Below, piece after piece: positions 9,183 through 19,082 of a stretch of 64,000 nt of DNA. The stretch spans positions 1-64,000 of the forward strand of contig NZ_JAAVSY010000004.1 in assembly GCF_012102745.1 (NCBI RefSeq), in the 5' to 3' direction. A program made the position numbers and the translations under genes. Each line of letters opens with the position of its first letter. Positions within the stretch are counted from its first letter, which is position 1. This stretch comes from Haematospirillum sp. H4485 (GTDB lineage Bacteria; Pseudomonadota; Alphaproteobacteria; Rhodospirillales; Rhodospirillaceae). The notes under the pieces are model-generated. The model searched no databases. It saw only the letters and a program-made list of their open reading frames with translations, and was not told the DNA's origin.

Positions 9183-9725
9183 TCAGGGAATGGGAGGCTG
9201 TTGGGTAAGCACCAGCTTCGAGACCGGGTATCCCAGACGTTCTGCCTTGGCCTTGAGGGTCTCGTACTGGGATTTACTCATCGTCGGGGTGCGCGACAGT
9301 ATCCAGAGATAGCGCCGGTCAGGAGAACCAACGACGGACCACCGATAGCCTGCGTCAAGGGCAAGGACCCAGTACGCTCCTTCGGTAAACGGAAAAAAGC
9401 TGACAAACAGACGGGATCCATCGGGCTGTAAGGGATCGAGACGCGCGGTCCCCTTTGCTTCCCGCTCCCGTCCACGGAAAGACTCGTGCAGGCAGCGGTT
9501 TGTCACCTCTATGGTTCCGTCAAAAGTCTTCTCGTACTTGGCTGTGGTTGCCACACACCCCTCCTGGAACGGAGCAGGCAACGAGGCAATTTCGTACCAG
9601 GTTCCCATATAGCGATCCATGTCAACCGGGCCAGCCGTTGGCGGAGCGTTCACGGGAGGAACTTTCGGGCCACACCCGGCAAGCAGGCCAGAAACCACGA
9701 CAGCTACAAATCCGTACCGCTTCAT
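9183..9725 (-). CDS. blc: Outer-membrane lipocalin lipoprotein (Blc-like)
   Basis: The 180-residue product starts with a lipoprotein signal peptide ending in LLAGC (Cys ~17). The lipocalin signature MGTWYEIASLPAPFQ follows at ~40-54, and a second motif is present in the C-terminal half (WVLALD, YLWILSRTP). Bacterial lipocalins bind lipids or hydrophobic ligands at the outer membrane. GGAGG lies 8 nt before the ATG at 9725; an in-frame extension to 9776 is unlikely. It is separated from pta by a terminator, so it probably has its own promoter. Confidence 0.93.
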   Translation of the reverse strand: MKRYGFVAVVVSGLLAGCGPKVPPVNAPPTAGPVDMDRYMGTWYEIASLPAPFQEGCVATTAKYEKTFDGTIEVTNRCLHESFRGREREAKGTARLDPLQPDGSRLFVSFFPFTEGAYWVLALDAGYRWSVVGSPDRRYLWILSRTPTMSKSQYETLKAKAERLGYPVSKLVLTQQPPIP

Positions 9726-9806
9726 CGCAACACCCTCCACCCGGTTCAGCAGGATCACGGTAGAGAAGACGCTCACCGGAAATCAATGGCTTTATCAGGA
9801 AGAAAC

Positions 9807-9838
9807 CAAAAAAGAGCCGGGTTCAAACCAAACCCGGC
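9807..9838 (-). terminator. Rho-independent terminator after pta
   Basis: Minus-strand GCCGGGTT and AACCCGGC form a perfect 8-bp stem with a 7-nt loop, followed by a run of six T. It lies about 30 bp beyond the pta stop and should end the pfl-ack-pta transcript. Confidence 0.88.
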
Positions 9839-9869
9839 CCTGATTTATCTCAATCCGTATTCCCTGGCG

Positions 9870-11975
9870 TCAGGCACCGGATTCAACCGGTCGCGCCGCA
9901 GCCTGAATAGCCGTCAGGGCAATTGTATAAACAATATCGTCCACCAGAGCACCACGGGACAAATCATTGACCGGCTTGCGCAGGCCCTGAAGCATCGGAC
10001 CGACACTGACCACACCGGCAGAACGCTGGACAGCCTTGTATGTTGTGTTGCCGGTATTCAGATCCGGAAAGACAAAAACCGTCGCGCGCCCGGCCACCGG
10101 ACTGTCTGGGGCCTTGCTCCGGGCCACACTCTCAACACTGGCCGCGTCGTACTGCATCGGACCATCTATGGTCAGGTCCGGACGACGGGAGCGGGCCAGC
10201 TCGGTCGCTTGCCGCACCTTCTCGACATCATCGCCACTACCCGATGTTCCCGTTGAATAGGAAATCATCGCCACACGGGGATCGATGCCAAAAGCCCGCG
10301 CGGAATCCGCCGACTGAATGGCAATATCGGCCAGCTGCCCGGCATCGGGGTCTGGATTGATGGCACAGTCGCCATAAACCAGAACCTGGTCCGGCATCAG
10401 CATGAAAAAGATGCTGGAGACAATACTGGCACCCGGTGCTGTCCGAATTAACTGAAGTGCCGGGCGCACCGTGTTGGCTGTTGTATGAACGGCACCGGAT
10501 ACAAGGCCATCAACCTCGTCCAGGGCAAGCATAACAGTTCCCAACACAACAGTATCTTCCAACTGTTGCGCTGCCTGGGGTGCGGTCAATCCCTTGCCCT
10601 TGCGCAGCTCGACCAGCGGGTCCACATAACGGTCACAGACAGATTCCGGATCAACAATTTCCAGTCCCTCGGGCAGTTCCAGACCACGCGCAGCCGCCAC
10701 TTCGCGGATACGACCCGGATTACCCAACAGAACACAGCGGGCAATTCCCTTGCGATGGCAGATCACCGCGGCCTCCAGGGTCCGGGGTTCATCACCCTCG
10801 GGCAGAACAATCCGCTTGTCGGCCTTCCGGGCTTCCCGGATCAGACGGTAACGGAAGGCGGGAGGCGACAACCGAAGCTCGGAAGGCTCACCGATGATAC
10901 GCCGCAAAGGCCCCGTATCCAGACGGCTTGCCACGAAATCAATCACCTGCTCCATCTGCTCGAAGTCATCGGCAGCAACCCCGCTGGCCAGACGGGACAG
11001 GGCAGAAGCTACAGCAAAGGTATCTTCCTTCGCCATAACAACCGGCAGGGTACCGGAGCTGGGGGGCATCACCAGATCAGCAACCCGTGGCGACAACGTC
11101 CCGCCACCGGTCAACAGAAGTCCGGACAAGGGCACGCCCCTCTGGTTGGCAAGAGCTGTAGCCAAGGCAATATCGCCACGGTCACAGTGGCTGACGACCA
11201 GAGCACCAGGCCCAAGGCGGGAAATACAGGTCTCGGATTCACCGGCGGCCACAACGATATTGCGGACCCGTGATGTTTCCAGAGACCCATGATGCAGCAC
11301 CTTCAGATCCAGGGCACGCACCACATCAGACAAACGGGGAGCCAGTAACCGTGGCTCCCAAGGGACAATACCGATCAGCGGGATTGAAACATCGGCCTTC
11401 TCCATGGCAACCCGCAAGGCCGAAGCATCAACATCTGCCGCATGCTTGTTGACCAGAACCCCGACCGGGGAACGGTCTGCAGCGGGAAGGCGAACAGCCT
11501 TGGCCACAGAAGCAGCCAAGGCATCCAGACCTTGGTTCTGTCCGGGGACAACAACAATCCGACCGGCATCCAGGCTGCGACACATGGCCGCGTTGAGAGC
11601 CGTTGCCATACCGCTGCCATTCAGGGGCAGCAGCCCTTCCAGGACAACAACGTCAACACCGGCAGCCACCGCCTCAACAATAGAAACCACATCTTCCATC
11701 AGACCGTCGATGTCGCCGGCCGTAAAGCGGGTTTCCGCAACATCGAAAGGTATAGAAGACGCCACTTCGGCAAGACAAAGCTGACGGGCAAACTGGGCAG
11801 ATGGATCAGCCAGGTCCCCCTCGGAAACAGGTCCAGAAGAGTCCGGCTGAGCCACCGGCTTGGCGAAGGCAACCTTCAGACCACTGCGCTGAAACGCGCG
11901 GGCCAGCCCCAAAGCAGCAGAGGTCAGCCCTGCATCGCGGGTTGTTGCCGAAAGAAAGAACGTTTTGGAGGACAT
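9870..11975 (-). CDS. pta: Phosphate acetyltransferase (long, Pta type)
   Basis: This 701-residue enzyme converts acetyl-CoA and phosphate to acetyl phosphate and CoA. It has the long E. coli-like architecture: an N-terminal dethiobiotin-synthetase-like P-loop domain (~1-220), a DRTGG domain (~220-340) and the C-terminal catalytic PTA_PTB domain (~380-695), with the conserved GATFVFPDLNTGNTTYKAVQR-like stretch near the end (here RATVFVFPDLNTGN). ATG 11975 has GGGGGAG upstream. It follows ackA by 12 bp and is the last gene of the fermentation operon. Confidence 0.96.
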   Translation of the reverse strand: MSSKTFFLSATTRDAGLTSAALGLARAFQRSGLKVAFAKPVAQPDSSGPVSEGDLADPSAQFARQLCLAEVASSIPFDVAETRFTAGDIDGLMEDVVSIVEAVAAGVDVVVLEGLLPLNGSGMATALNAAMCRSLDAGRIVVVPGQNQGLDALAASVAKAVRLPAADRSPVGVLVNKHAADVDASALRVAMEKADVSIPLIGIVPWEPRLLAPRLSDVVRALDLKVLHHGSLETSRVRNIVVAAGESETCISRLGPGALVVSHCDRGDIALATALANQRGVPLSGLLLTGGGTLSPRVADLVMPPSSGTLPVVMAKEDTFAVASALSRLASGVAADDFEQMEQVIDFVASRLDTGPLRRIIGEPSELRLSPPAFRYRLIREARKADKRIVLPEGDEPRTLEAAVICHRKGIARCVLLGNPGRIREVAAARGLELPEGLEIVDPESVCDRYVDPLVELRKGKGLTAPQAAQQLEDTVVLGTVMLALDEVDGLVSGAVHTTANTVRPALQLIRTAPGASIVSSIFFMLMPDQVLVYGDCAINPDPDAGQLADIAIQSADSARAFGIDPRVAMISYSTGTSGSGDDVEKVRQATELARSRRPDLTIDGPMQYDAASVESVARSKAPDSPVAGRATVFVFPDLNTGNTTYKAVQRSAGVVSVGPMLQGLRKPVNDLSRGALVDDIVYTIALTAIQAAARPVESGA

Positions 11976-11987
11976 CGGTACTCCCCC

Positions 11988-13202
11988 TTATGCCAAGCCG
12001 GAAGAAGACGAAACCAGCGCCAAGGCATCGCTGGCGATCATCCATTCCTCGTTGGTTGCCACAACAGCCGCCACCGGCTTGCTACCGGCAGAAATCACAC
12101 CGGCCTTGCCCCGTACCGCGGCCTCATTTGCTGCGGTATCCAGTGTCAGGCCGAAAACCCCCAAGCGGGCGATGGTATCACGGCGGATCAGCGACGAATT
12201 CTCACCGATCCCACCCGTAAAGACCAAAGCATCCAGCCGCGGCAAGGATGTTGCCAAAGCTCCGACCGTGCGTGCCAGACGATGCACAAAAACAGCCAAT
12301 GCCAACCTGGCTCCTTCATGACCTTCGGCTACCGCCTGCTCTAGGGTCCGGCAGTCATTCGACAGGCCCGACAACCCCAGCAACCCACTTTCACGGTTCA
12401 GGACACGATCGATCCCGTCCAGATCCAAGCCCTCACAACGGGCCATATGCAGAACCGCACCAACATCGATATCACCGCAGCGGGTTCCCATCACCAACCC
12501 CTCCAGGGGTGTCATCCCCATGGAAGTGTCGACGCTCTGCCCATTCAGGACAGCCGCTGCCGATGCCCCGTTACCAAGGTGCGCAATCACAATGCCGTGA
12601 TCATCGGGATCCAACCCCAGCATGGCAACTGTCTGTGCAGCCACAAACCGGTGGCTGGTTCCGTGGAAACCGTACCGCCGTACACCATGCTGGCTATAGA
12701 ATCGCTGCGGCACAGCATAGGCAAAGGCTGTTTCCGGCATGGTCTGATGGAAAGCCGTATCAAAAACAGCAACATGTGCAACACCCGGCAAGGCTGCCAT
12801 CGCCGTGCGAACACCCAGAAGATTGGCTGGATTATGCAGGGGGGCCAGCGGGGTACAGGCCTCGATATCGGCCAGAACTTCGGGCGTAATCACAACCGAA
12901 GTACAGAACCGTTCACCCCCATGCACAATACGATGCCCAACCGCTGTGACACGCCCCAGAAGCCCCTGCTCTCCCAAAACCCCCAAAATAAACGCCAGCG
13001 CCGCATCATGACCCGGCCCGGACAAGGCTACCGTCTGGCTTTCTCCATCGTGGATCCGGTATTTCAGACGGGCCTCCGGGCTTCCCAAGCACTCTGCAAG
13101 ACCTGACAGCTCAGACTCCTGGCTGCTTCCGGCAAAAACCGCGAACTTCAGCGATGAACTACCGCAGTTGATGACCAGAACCAGATTTTGGGTATCGCTC
13201 AT
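11988..13202 (-). CDS. ackA: Acetate kinase
   Basis: The 404-residue protein carries both acetokinase signatures: LVINCGSSSLKFAVF near the N-terminus and GHRIVHGGERF at ~85-95. FTGGIGENSSLIR lies in the C-terminal half. It makes ATP and acetate from acetyl phosphate supplied by Pta. It lies between pflA and pta on the same strand with short gaps (63 and 12 bp), so the operon links pyruvate cleavage to substrate-level phosphorylation. Confidence 0.97.
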   Translation of the reverse strand: MSDTQNLVLVINCGSSSLKFAVFAGSSQESELSGLAECLGSPEARLKYRIHDGESQTVALSGPGHDAALAFILGVLGEQGLLGRVTAVGHRIVHGGERFCTSVVITPEVLADIEACTPLAPLHNPANLLGVRTAMAALPGVAHVAVFDTAFHQTMPETAFAYAVPQRFYSQHGVRRYGFHGTSHRFVAAQTVAMLGLDPDDHGIVIAHLGNGASAAAVLNGQSVDTSMGMTPLEGLVMGTRCGDIDVGAVLHMARCEGLDLDGIDRVLNRESGLLGLSGLSNDCRTLEQAVAEGHEGARLALAVFVHRLARTVGALATSLPRLDALVFTGGIGENSSLIRRDTIARLGVFGLTLDTAANEAAVRGKAGVISAGSKPVAAVVATNEEWMIASDALALVSSSSGLA

Positions 13203-13265
13203 AACAAAAACTCGCCTCGTCGCAGGGCCGGCGCAGAATGATGATCCGGCCGGAACAGAAAAAAA

Positions 13266-14057
13266 TCAGTAAACGGTCAAACCATACGCCGCAAAACGCT
13301 TGCGTGCAGCATCAGTTTGCTCCGCTGTCGGAACCGGAGTATCAGCCAGGGGATAGTCCATATCAAGCGACTCCCATTTGGAAGCACCCAGCTGATGAAA
13401 CGGAAGAACTTCAACGCGTTCAACCGCTGAACCAAGTGAGACCAGAAACTCTCCCAGACGGTCGATATCCGCAGCCCCGTCGGTCACACCGGGAACCAGC
13501 ACATACCGAATCCACATCGACTTGCCAAGTCGAACCAGGCGACGGGCAAAATCAAGGGTCGGTTGCAACGGCTGTCCGACAAGACGTTGGTAGGCATCCG
13601 GATCGCTGTGTTTGATGTCCAACAAGACAAGATCAACCGGATCAAACCAGTCATCATCCACATCGGCATGCAGGAACCCCTGCGTATCCAGGGCACAGTG
13701 CAGGCCAAACTCATCTTTCAGGCGCCGCAGCAGGGCACCGGCAAAAGCCGCCTGCATCAGCGGCTCTCCGCCAGACAAGGTCACCCCGCCGCTGCGCTTG
13801 AGAAAACGGGCATAGGGGCTGACCTCGGCAACCGCCTCATCCAGTGTGACAAGGCGGCCGTTATGCAGTTTCCAGGTATCCGGATTATGGCAATACGAAC
13901 ACCGGAACAAACATCCTGACAAAAACAGAACGACGCGCATCCCCGGTCCGTCAACCGCCGCCCCGGTTTCCACCGAATGCAGATAGCCACAGGGATGATC
14001 CCCACCGGGAGCAACCGGAACATGGGGGCGGGTCAGGGACATAGGCATACGCATCAT
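13266..14057 (-). CDS. pflA: Pyruvate formate-lyase activating enzyme (radical SAM)
   Basis: The 263-residue radical SAM enzyme has the CxxxCxxC cluster motif CLFRCSYC (about residues 49-56), followed by HNPDTW typical of PflA. VTLSGGEPLMQ is the SAM-binding GGE motif. It installs the glycyl radical on PflB using S-adenosylmethionine and a 4Fe-4S cluster. Several ATGs cluster at the start (14057, 14054, 14048); GGAG is just upstream and the exact one is uncertain. The gap to pflB is 16 bp, as expected for an activase made with its target. Confidence 0.95.
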   Translation of the reverse strand: MMRMPMSLTRPHVPVAPGGDHPCGYLHSVETGAAVDGPGMRVVLFLSGCLFRCSYCHNPDTWKLHNGRLVTLDEAVAEVSPYARFLKRSGGVTLSGGEPLMQAAFAGALLRRLKDEFGLHCALDTQGFLHADVDDDWFDPVDLVLLDIKHSDPDAYQRLVGQPLQPTLDFARRLVRLGKSMWIRYVLVPGVTDGAADIDRLGEFLVSLGSAVERVEVLPFHQLGASKWESLDMDYPLADTPVPTAEQTDAARKRFAAYGLTVY

Positions 14058-14073
14058 TCTCCGGGTAACAAGT

Positions 14074-16332
14074 TTACATGGCGCCGTGGAAAGTGCGGTT
14101 GATCACATCAAGCTGCTGTTCACGGGTCAGCTTGACGAAGTTCACCGCATAGCCCGACACACGAACGGTCAGCTGTGGGTACAGCTCGGGATGTTCCATG
14201 GCCTCGATCAGCGTATCGCGATTGAAGACGTTGACGTTGACATGGAAACCACCTGCTTCCGCAAAACCATCCAGGCAGCCGGCCAAGTTGGCGGCCCGCT
14301 CGTCCGGAGTACGGCCAAGGGCATCAGGCGTTGCCGAAGCCGTCCAGCTGATGCCGTCCAGAGCAGCGTCATATGGCAGCTTGGCAACCGAAGCACCCGC
14401 AGCCACAAAGCCCTTGGTATCACGCCCGTTCATCGGGTTGGCACCCGGGGCGAACGGCTCGCCGGAACGACGCCCGCACGGGGTATTCCCGGTTTTCTTG
14501 CCGTATACCACGTTGGACGTGATGGTCAGCACAGACTGTGTCGGCATGGCATTGCGGTAGAAGACTGGCTGGGCTGCCACCTTCTTCATGAAGGTTTCCG
14601 TCAGCCAGATCGCAATGCTGTCAACCCGGTCGTCGTTGTTGCCATACGCCGGGTAGTCACCCTCGATCCGATAATCAACGGCCAAGCCGCGCTCATCACG
14701 AACAACATGAACCTTGGCATGACGAATGGCAGACAGGGAGTCCGCCGCAACAGACAGGCCGGCAATACCGCAGGCCATGGTCCGCAGGATATCACGGTCA
14801 TGCAGGGCCATTTCGATCCGCTCGTAGGAATAGCGGTCGTGCATGTAGTGAATGCAGTTCAGAGCCTTGACATACGTCACAGCCAGCCAGTCCATGGTCT
14901 TGTCGAAACGTTCCATGACTTCGTCATAGTCAAGGACATCGGCCGTGATCGGCTCCATGCCCGGGGCTACAGTCTGGCCGGTCTTTTCGTCAACACCACC
15001 GTTGATCGCGTACAGCAGGGCCTTGGCAAGGTTGGCGCGCGCACCAAAGAACTGCATCTGCTTTCCAATGCGCATGGCAGAGACACAGCAGGCAATGCCA
15101 TAGTCATCGCCCCACTTCGGACGCATCAGGTCATCGTTCTCGTACTGGATAGCGCTGGTATCTGCTGAAACCTTGGCGCAGAACAACTTGAACCCTTCGG
15201 GCAGGCTGGTGGACCACAGGACCGTCAGGTTAGGCTCCGGAGCCGGACCCAGGTTGTACAGGGTATTCAGGAAACGGAAGCTGTTGCGGGTAACCAAGGG
15301 ACGCCCGTCTTCAGCCATGCCACCAACGCATTCTGTCACCCATGTCGGGTCACCGGAGAACAGCTGGTCGTATTCCGGTGTACGCAGGAAGCGGACAATA
15401 CGCAGCTTGATCACCAGATCGTCGATCATCTCCTGGGCCTGCTCTTCGGTCAGGGCACCGGCTTCGATATCGCGCTGAATGAAAATATCGAGGAACGAGG
15501 ACACACGGCCGAAGGACATGGCCGCACCGTTCTGTTCCTTCACAGCCGCCAGATAGGCCATGTAGGTCCACTGGATGGCTTCACGGGCATTGGCTGCCGG
15601 ACGGCTGACATCAAAGCCATAGCGGGCTGCCATCTCCTGGAGCTCGCCAAGGGCACGCCTCTGTTCGCTCAACTCTTCGCGCAGGCGCAGCACGTCCTCG
15701 GTAAAGCTGTGGTTATCCAGCTCATGGAACTCACGCTGCTTGTCCTGGCGCAGGAAATCGACGCCGTAAAGGGCAACACGACGATAGTCACCGATAATGC
15801 GGCCACGACCATAGGCATCGGGAAGGCCGGTGATCACACCGCTCTTGCGGGCAGCCAGAATATCGGGGGTGTAGGTATCGAACACGCCCTGGTTATGGGA
15901 CTTGCGGTACTTGGTCCAGACGTCCTGGACAGCCGGATCAATTTTGAAACCATAAGCCTCAAGACCGCTCTCGACCATACGCAGACCCCCATTGGGCATG
16001 ATAGCCCGCTTCAGGGGGGCATCGGTCTGCAACCCGACAATGATCTCATTGTCCTTGTCGATGTAGCCAGGGTCATGGGCCAGGATGGAAGACGGACGAT
16101 CCGCAGAAACATCCAGCACACCCTTTTCGCGCTCAAGCTTCAGCAGTTCGCCAAGCTTGTCCCACAATGCCTTGGTCCGTTCTGTCGCACCGGCCAGAAA
16201 GCTGTCATCGCCTTCATAAGGGGTGACGTTACGCAGGATAAAGTCGCGCACATCGACCTTTTTTTGCCACTCACCATCCCGGAAACCGGACCAGCACAGG
16301 GCAAAGGCATCGTTTTTGGATTGAACACTCAT
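14074..16332 (-). CDS. pflB: Formate C-acetyltransferase (pyruvate formate-lyase)
   Basis: The 752-residue glycyl radical enzyme splits pyruvate and CoA into acetyl-CoA and formate. The catalytic Cys pair is Cys415-Cys416 (IACCVSAM) and the radical Gly is Gly727 in RVSGYAV, matching E. coli PflB (760 residues). ATG 16332 has a strong AAGGAG 8 nt upstream. The enzyme is oxygen-sensitive when active, so this operon should serve anaerobic or microaerobic growth. A formate channel gene (focA), often next to pflB, is absent; cstA lies upstream instead. Confidence 0.97.
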   Translation of the reverse strand: MSVQSKNDAFALCWSGFRDGEWQKKVDVRDFILRNVTPYEGDDSFLAGATERTKALWDKLGELLKLEREKGVLDVSADRPSSILAHDPGYIDKDNEIIVGLQTDAPLKRAIMPNGGLRMVESGLEAYGFKIDPAVQDVWTKYRKSHNQGVFDTYTPDILAARKSGVITGLPDAYGRGRIIGDYRRVALYGVDFLRQDKQREFHELDNHSFTEDVLRLREELSEQRRALGELQEMAARYGFDVSRPAANAREAIQWTYMAYLAAVKEQNGAAMSFGRVSSFLDIFIQRDIEAGALTEEQAQEMIDDLVIKLRIVRFLRTPEYDQLFSGDPTWVTECVGGMAEDGRPLVTRNSFRFLNTLYNLGPAPEPNLTVLWSTSLPEGFKLFCAKVSADTSAIQYENDDLMRPKWGDDYGIACCVSAMRIGKQMQFFGARANLAKALLYAINGGVDEKTGQTVAPGMEPITADVLDYDEVMERFDKTMDWLAVTYVKALNCIHYMHDRYSYERIEMALHDRDILRTMACGIAGLSVAADSLSAIRHAKVHVVRDERGLAVDYRIEGDYPAYGNNDDRVDSIAIWLTETFMKKVAAQPVFYRNAMPTQSVLTITSNVVYGKKTGNTPCGRRSGEPFAPGANPMNGRDTKGFVAAGASVAKLPYDAALDGISWTASATPDALGRTPDERAANLAGCLDGFAEAGGFHVNVNVFNRDTLIEAMEHPELYPQLTVRVSGYAVNFVKLTREQQLDVINRTFHGAM

Positions 16333-16352
16333 TACTATCTCCTTTGGAGCAG

Positions 16353-16381
16353 CCCGGGCAGCCAACACAAGACTGCCCGGG
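16353..16381 (-). promoter_or_regulatory. Strong hairpin between cstA and pflB
   Basis: CCCGGGCAG and CTGCCCGGG form a perfect 9-bp inverted repeat with an 11-nt loop in the 57-bp cstA-pflB gap. No T run follows on the minus strand, so it is not a classical terminator. It could be an mRNA processing or stabilising element, or a partial attenuator uncoupling pflB from cstA. Confidence 0.55.
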
Positions 16382-16389
16382 TAACCGGT

Positions 16390-18192
16390 CTATTCGGCCG
16401 CAGCGGGTCCGAATGCCGGGGCTTTTGCAGCCCGCAGCATTTCGGCCCACTTGCCAATGGCCGAAATCAGGATCACGACCCCAAGTCCCATCATGATAAG
16501 CGAGAGACCTGCATTAAACGGGCTGTAACCCCTTGCCATTTCATTCAGATAAACGTTCTCTATCATCCAGAAAGCAGCATAGTTGACGGTGACAAACAGG
16601 TACGCCAAGGGCACCAGGCAGGTCAGCACATAGATGCGCTTCTGCGAGAGCCTCAGGATAATAGTTGCACCGATAATCAGACCCACGGTGGCCATCAGCT
16701 GGTTGGACACCCCGAACAGGGCCCAAACCGAGTTGATATCACCGGAGTTAAGAAGGTATCCCCAGGCCAGGCAGGCCAACGCACTGGCACCAATGGCGCC
16801 CGGAGCCCAGTCAATCCGCTTCAGGGGTGCCCACAAGCTGCCGCCGAAATCCTGGATCAGGTAACGGGCAACACGGGTCCCGGAATCAACCGCCGTAAGG
16901 ATAAAGACGGCCTCAAACATGATCACGAACTGGAAGAAATACGACGACAGGGTCGAGAACCAGGGGATTTTCGTGAAGATGTACGTCATGCCAACGGCCA
17001 AGGTCACCGCACCACCGGTACGCCCGGCCAAGTCAATGCCAACAGCCTCGGACAAGCGCGGCAGTTCGACCACATCCATGCCCAGCGCCGCGAACACTTC
17101 CGGCTTTGCATTAATGGCGAAATAATCCGCCACAGGCAGGGAAGTTGCAGCAACCAGAGCCATAACCGCGACCAGGCACTCTACCAACATGGCACCAAAA
17201 GCAACCGGACGAATATCAGACCACTTGTCCACCAGCTTCGGCGTTGTTCCTGAGCCAATGAAGGCATGGAAACCAGAGATCGCACCACAGGCAATAGTAA
17301 TCGAAATAAAGGGCCATACCGGACCGGACAGAACCGGACCGCCACCATGAATAAACTGGGTAAAGGCAGGGAATTGAATCGTCGGGTTGATGAACACAAC
17401 ACCAACAACCAAGGCACCAAACACCCCGATTTTCATGAAACTGGACAAATAACCACGTGGGGTCAGCAGCAGCCAGACAGGCAGTGCACTGGCAAAGAAT
17501 GCATAGATCGGCAGCGACAGGGCGACCGTGTCAACATGCAGGCTGAGCCATTCACCAACCAGCGTGCCCTGAATATAAGGACCAGCCACCACAGAGGCCA
17601 AGATTCCGATCAACCCTGCCCATGTCGCTGCACGGGCATGTCCCGTAATCCGCTCGAACAGGCCAACAAAGATGGCAATCGGTACCGTCATGGCCACGGC
17701 AAACGTCCCCCAAGGGTTCCGTTCCAGGGCATGAACCACGACCATCGACAAACCGGACATGGTAATGGTGATAATAAACAGCATGGCCAGACCGGTACAC
17801 ACACCGGCAACGGGACCAAGCTCGGCCTTGGCAATTTCAGACAGGGAAGTTCCGTTATGCTTCATCGAAGCAAAAAGAACGACCGTGTCATGTACAGCGC
17901 CACCAACGACAACGCCGACCAGCAGCCATACAAAACCAGGGAAATAACCAAACTGGGCCGCCAGAACCGGACCAACCAGGGGACCAGCAGCGGCAATGGC
18001 AGCAAAGTGCTGCCCGGCATTCACCCATTTACGAGTCGGCACATAGTTCCTGCCATCGGCAAGCTTGTGAGCCGGCGTGATCTGTGAATCATCTGCGCCC
18101 AGAACGTTCTTGACGATAAAAACACCGTAAAAACGATAACATATGGCAAGAACACAGATGGCCAAGATCACGAAGGTCAGGGCATTTTCCAT
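16390..18192 (-). CDS. cstA: Carbon starvation protein CstA family transporter
   Basis: The 600-residue polytopic inner-membrane protein matches CstA: the N-terminal NYVPTRKWVNAGQHFAAIAAAGPLVGP stretch is characteristic (only part quoted: TRKWVNAGQHFAAIAG-like), as are VHDTVVLFASM and GFHAFIGSGTTPK. Family members CstA and BtsT of E. coli take up pyruvate or peptides. The ATG at 18192 has GGAG 8 nt upstream; an in-frame extension to 18378 is not supported. It lies downstream of a LytTR response regulator and upstream of pflB. This suggests regulated pyruvate transport, though the substrate is inferred. Confidence 0.92.
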   Translation of the reverse strand: MENALTFVILAICVLAICYRFYGVFIVKNVLGADDSQITPAHKLADGRNYVPTRKWVNAGQHFAAIAAAGPLVGPVLAAQFGYFPGFVWLLVGVVVGGAVHDTVVLFASMKHNGTSLSEIAKAELGPVAGVCTGLAMLFIITITMSGLSMVVVHALERNPWGTFAVAMTVPIAIFVGLFERITGHARAATWAGLIGILASVVAGPYIQGTLVGEWLSLHVDTVALSLPIYAFFASALPVWLLLTPRGYLSSFMKIGVFGALVVGVVFINPTIQFPAFTQFIHGGGPVLSGPVWPFISITIACGAISGFHAFIGSGTTPKLVDKWSDIRPVAFGAMLVECLVAVMALVAATSLPVADYFAINAKPEVFAALGMDVVELPRLSEAVGIDLAGRTGGAVTLAVGMTYIFTKIPWFSTLSSYFFQFVIMFEAVFILTAVDSGTRVARYLIQDFGGSLWAPLKRIDWAPGAIGASALACLAWGYLLNSGDINSVWALFGVSNQLMATVGLIIGATIILRLSQKRIYVLTCLVPLAYLFVTVNYAAFWMIENVYLNEMARGYSPFNAGLSLIMMGLGVVILISAIGKWAEMLRAAKAPAFGPAAAE

Positions 18193-18374
18193 AGACTTTC
18201 TCCGTGACCATGGTTGTTGATGAAACCTTATCTTTTTTATGGATTTTTGGGGGCATACAAACAGCAAGCGGCTTGATAAAACTGCCAGCGGCAGAAAAAC
18301 AGCTGCGAGCGGTTCTGAAAAAAGCCCCCGCACCCGACGGAACACACACAGGCCCACGCCGTGAAAAAACCGGG

Positions 18375-19082
18375 TCATGCTATACCAAGATGCTCTTTGA
18401 GCAACCCAAGGGAACGCCTGCTAACCGGCACCGTGTGATTACTGCATGTTTCAATCAGGGCACCCCCTCCGTCGCACAGCGCAATATCGCGAATATGGTC
18501 GGGATTGATCATATACTGACGATGGCAACGAATAAGTGGTGTACGGTCTTCCATGGTCCGAAGGGTCAGCTCGGTAAAATGCTCCACGCCGTCTGTGGTC
18601 ATCACATAAATCCCACCGGGCCTGGAGACAGCGGCCTCAATCTCCTCAACCTTGAACAAACTGATCCGATGCAACCCGGAGCAGGGAATCCGCAGCAACG
18701 GACGCGTAACAGAAGGTATGGAGCGGTTCTTGTCACGCAAGGCATCCAGGGTTTTTTGCAACCGTAATTTCTCAATCGGCTTGAGAACATAATCAAAGGC
18801 CCGCCCTTCAAAGGCCTGCAGGGCATAATCCTCATGGGCTGTCAGGAAGATGATCCGGGGCATACGTTGTGGATCAAGCATGGACAAAAGCTCGATACCA
18901 CTGATCCGGGGCATCAAAATATCCAGGAAAACGGCATCCGGCGAGGTCCGGTTGATCGCAGCCAAGGCATCCACTGCATTGCCACACTCACCGACAACCT
19001 CAACATCACATTCATCCAGAAGGAGAGCCTTCAACGCATCGCGGGCCAAAGGTTCATCATCAACAACCAGAACACGGATCAT
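18375..19082 (-). CDS. LytTR-family response regulator
   Basis: The 235-residue protein has an N-terminal receiver domain (MIRVLVVDDEP; phospho-acceptor Asp54 in FLDILMP; conserved Lys in YVLKPI) and a C-terminal LytTR DNA-binding domain (~135-235). It resembles BtsR/YpdB/LytR regulators. Its start overlaps the kinase stop by 4 bp (ATGA), so the pair is translationally coupled. The next gene downstream is cstA, the type of gene controlled by BtsR in enterics. A longer in-frame start at 19175 lies inside the kinase and is rejected. Confidence 0.92.
   Translation of the reverse strand: MIRVLVVDDEPLARDALKALLLDECDVEVVGECGNAVDALAAINRTSPDAVFLDILMPRISGIELLSMLDPQRMPRIIFLTAHEDYALQAFEGRAFDYVLKPIEKLRLQKTLDALRDKNRSIPSVTRPLLRIPCSGLHRISLFKVEEIEAAVSRPGGIYVMTTDGVEHFTELTLRTMEDRTPLIRCHRQYMINPDHIRDIALCDGGGALIETCSNHTVPVSRRSLGLLKEHLGIA

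Noticed and set aside
13203-13265. GGCCGG/CCGGCC hairpin between pflA and ackA
   Set aside because: Long loop and no T tail on the minus strand; the operon probably reads through.
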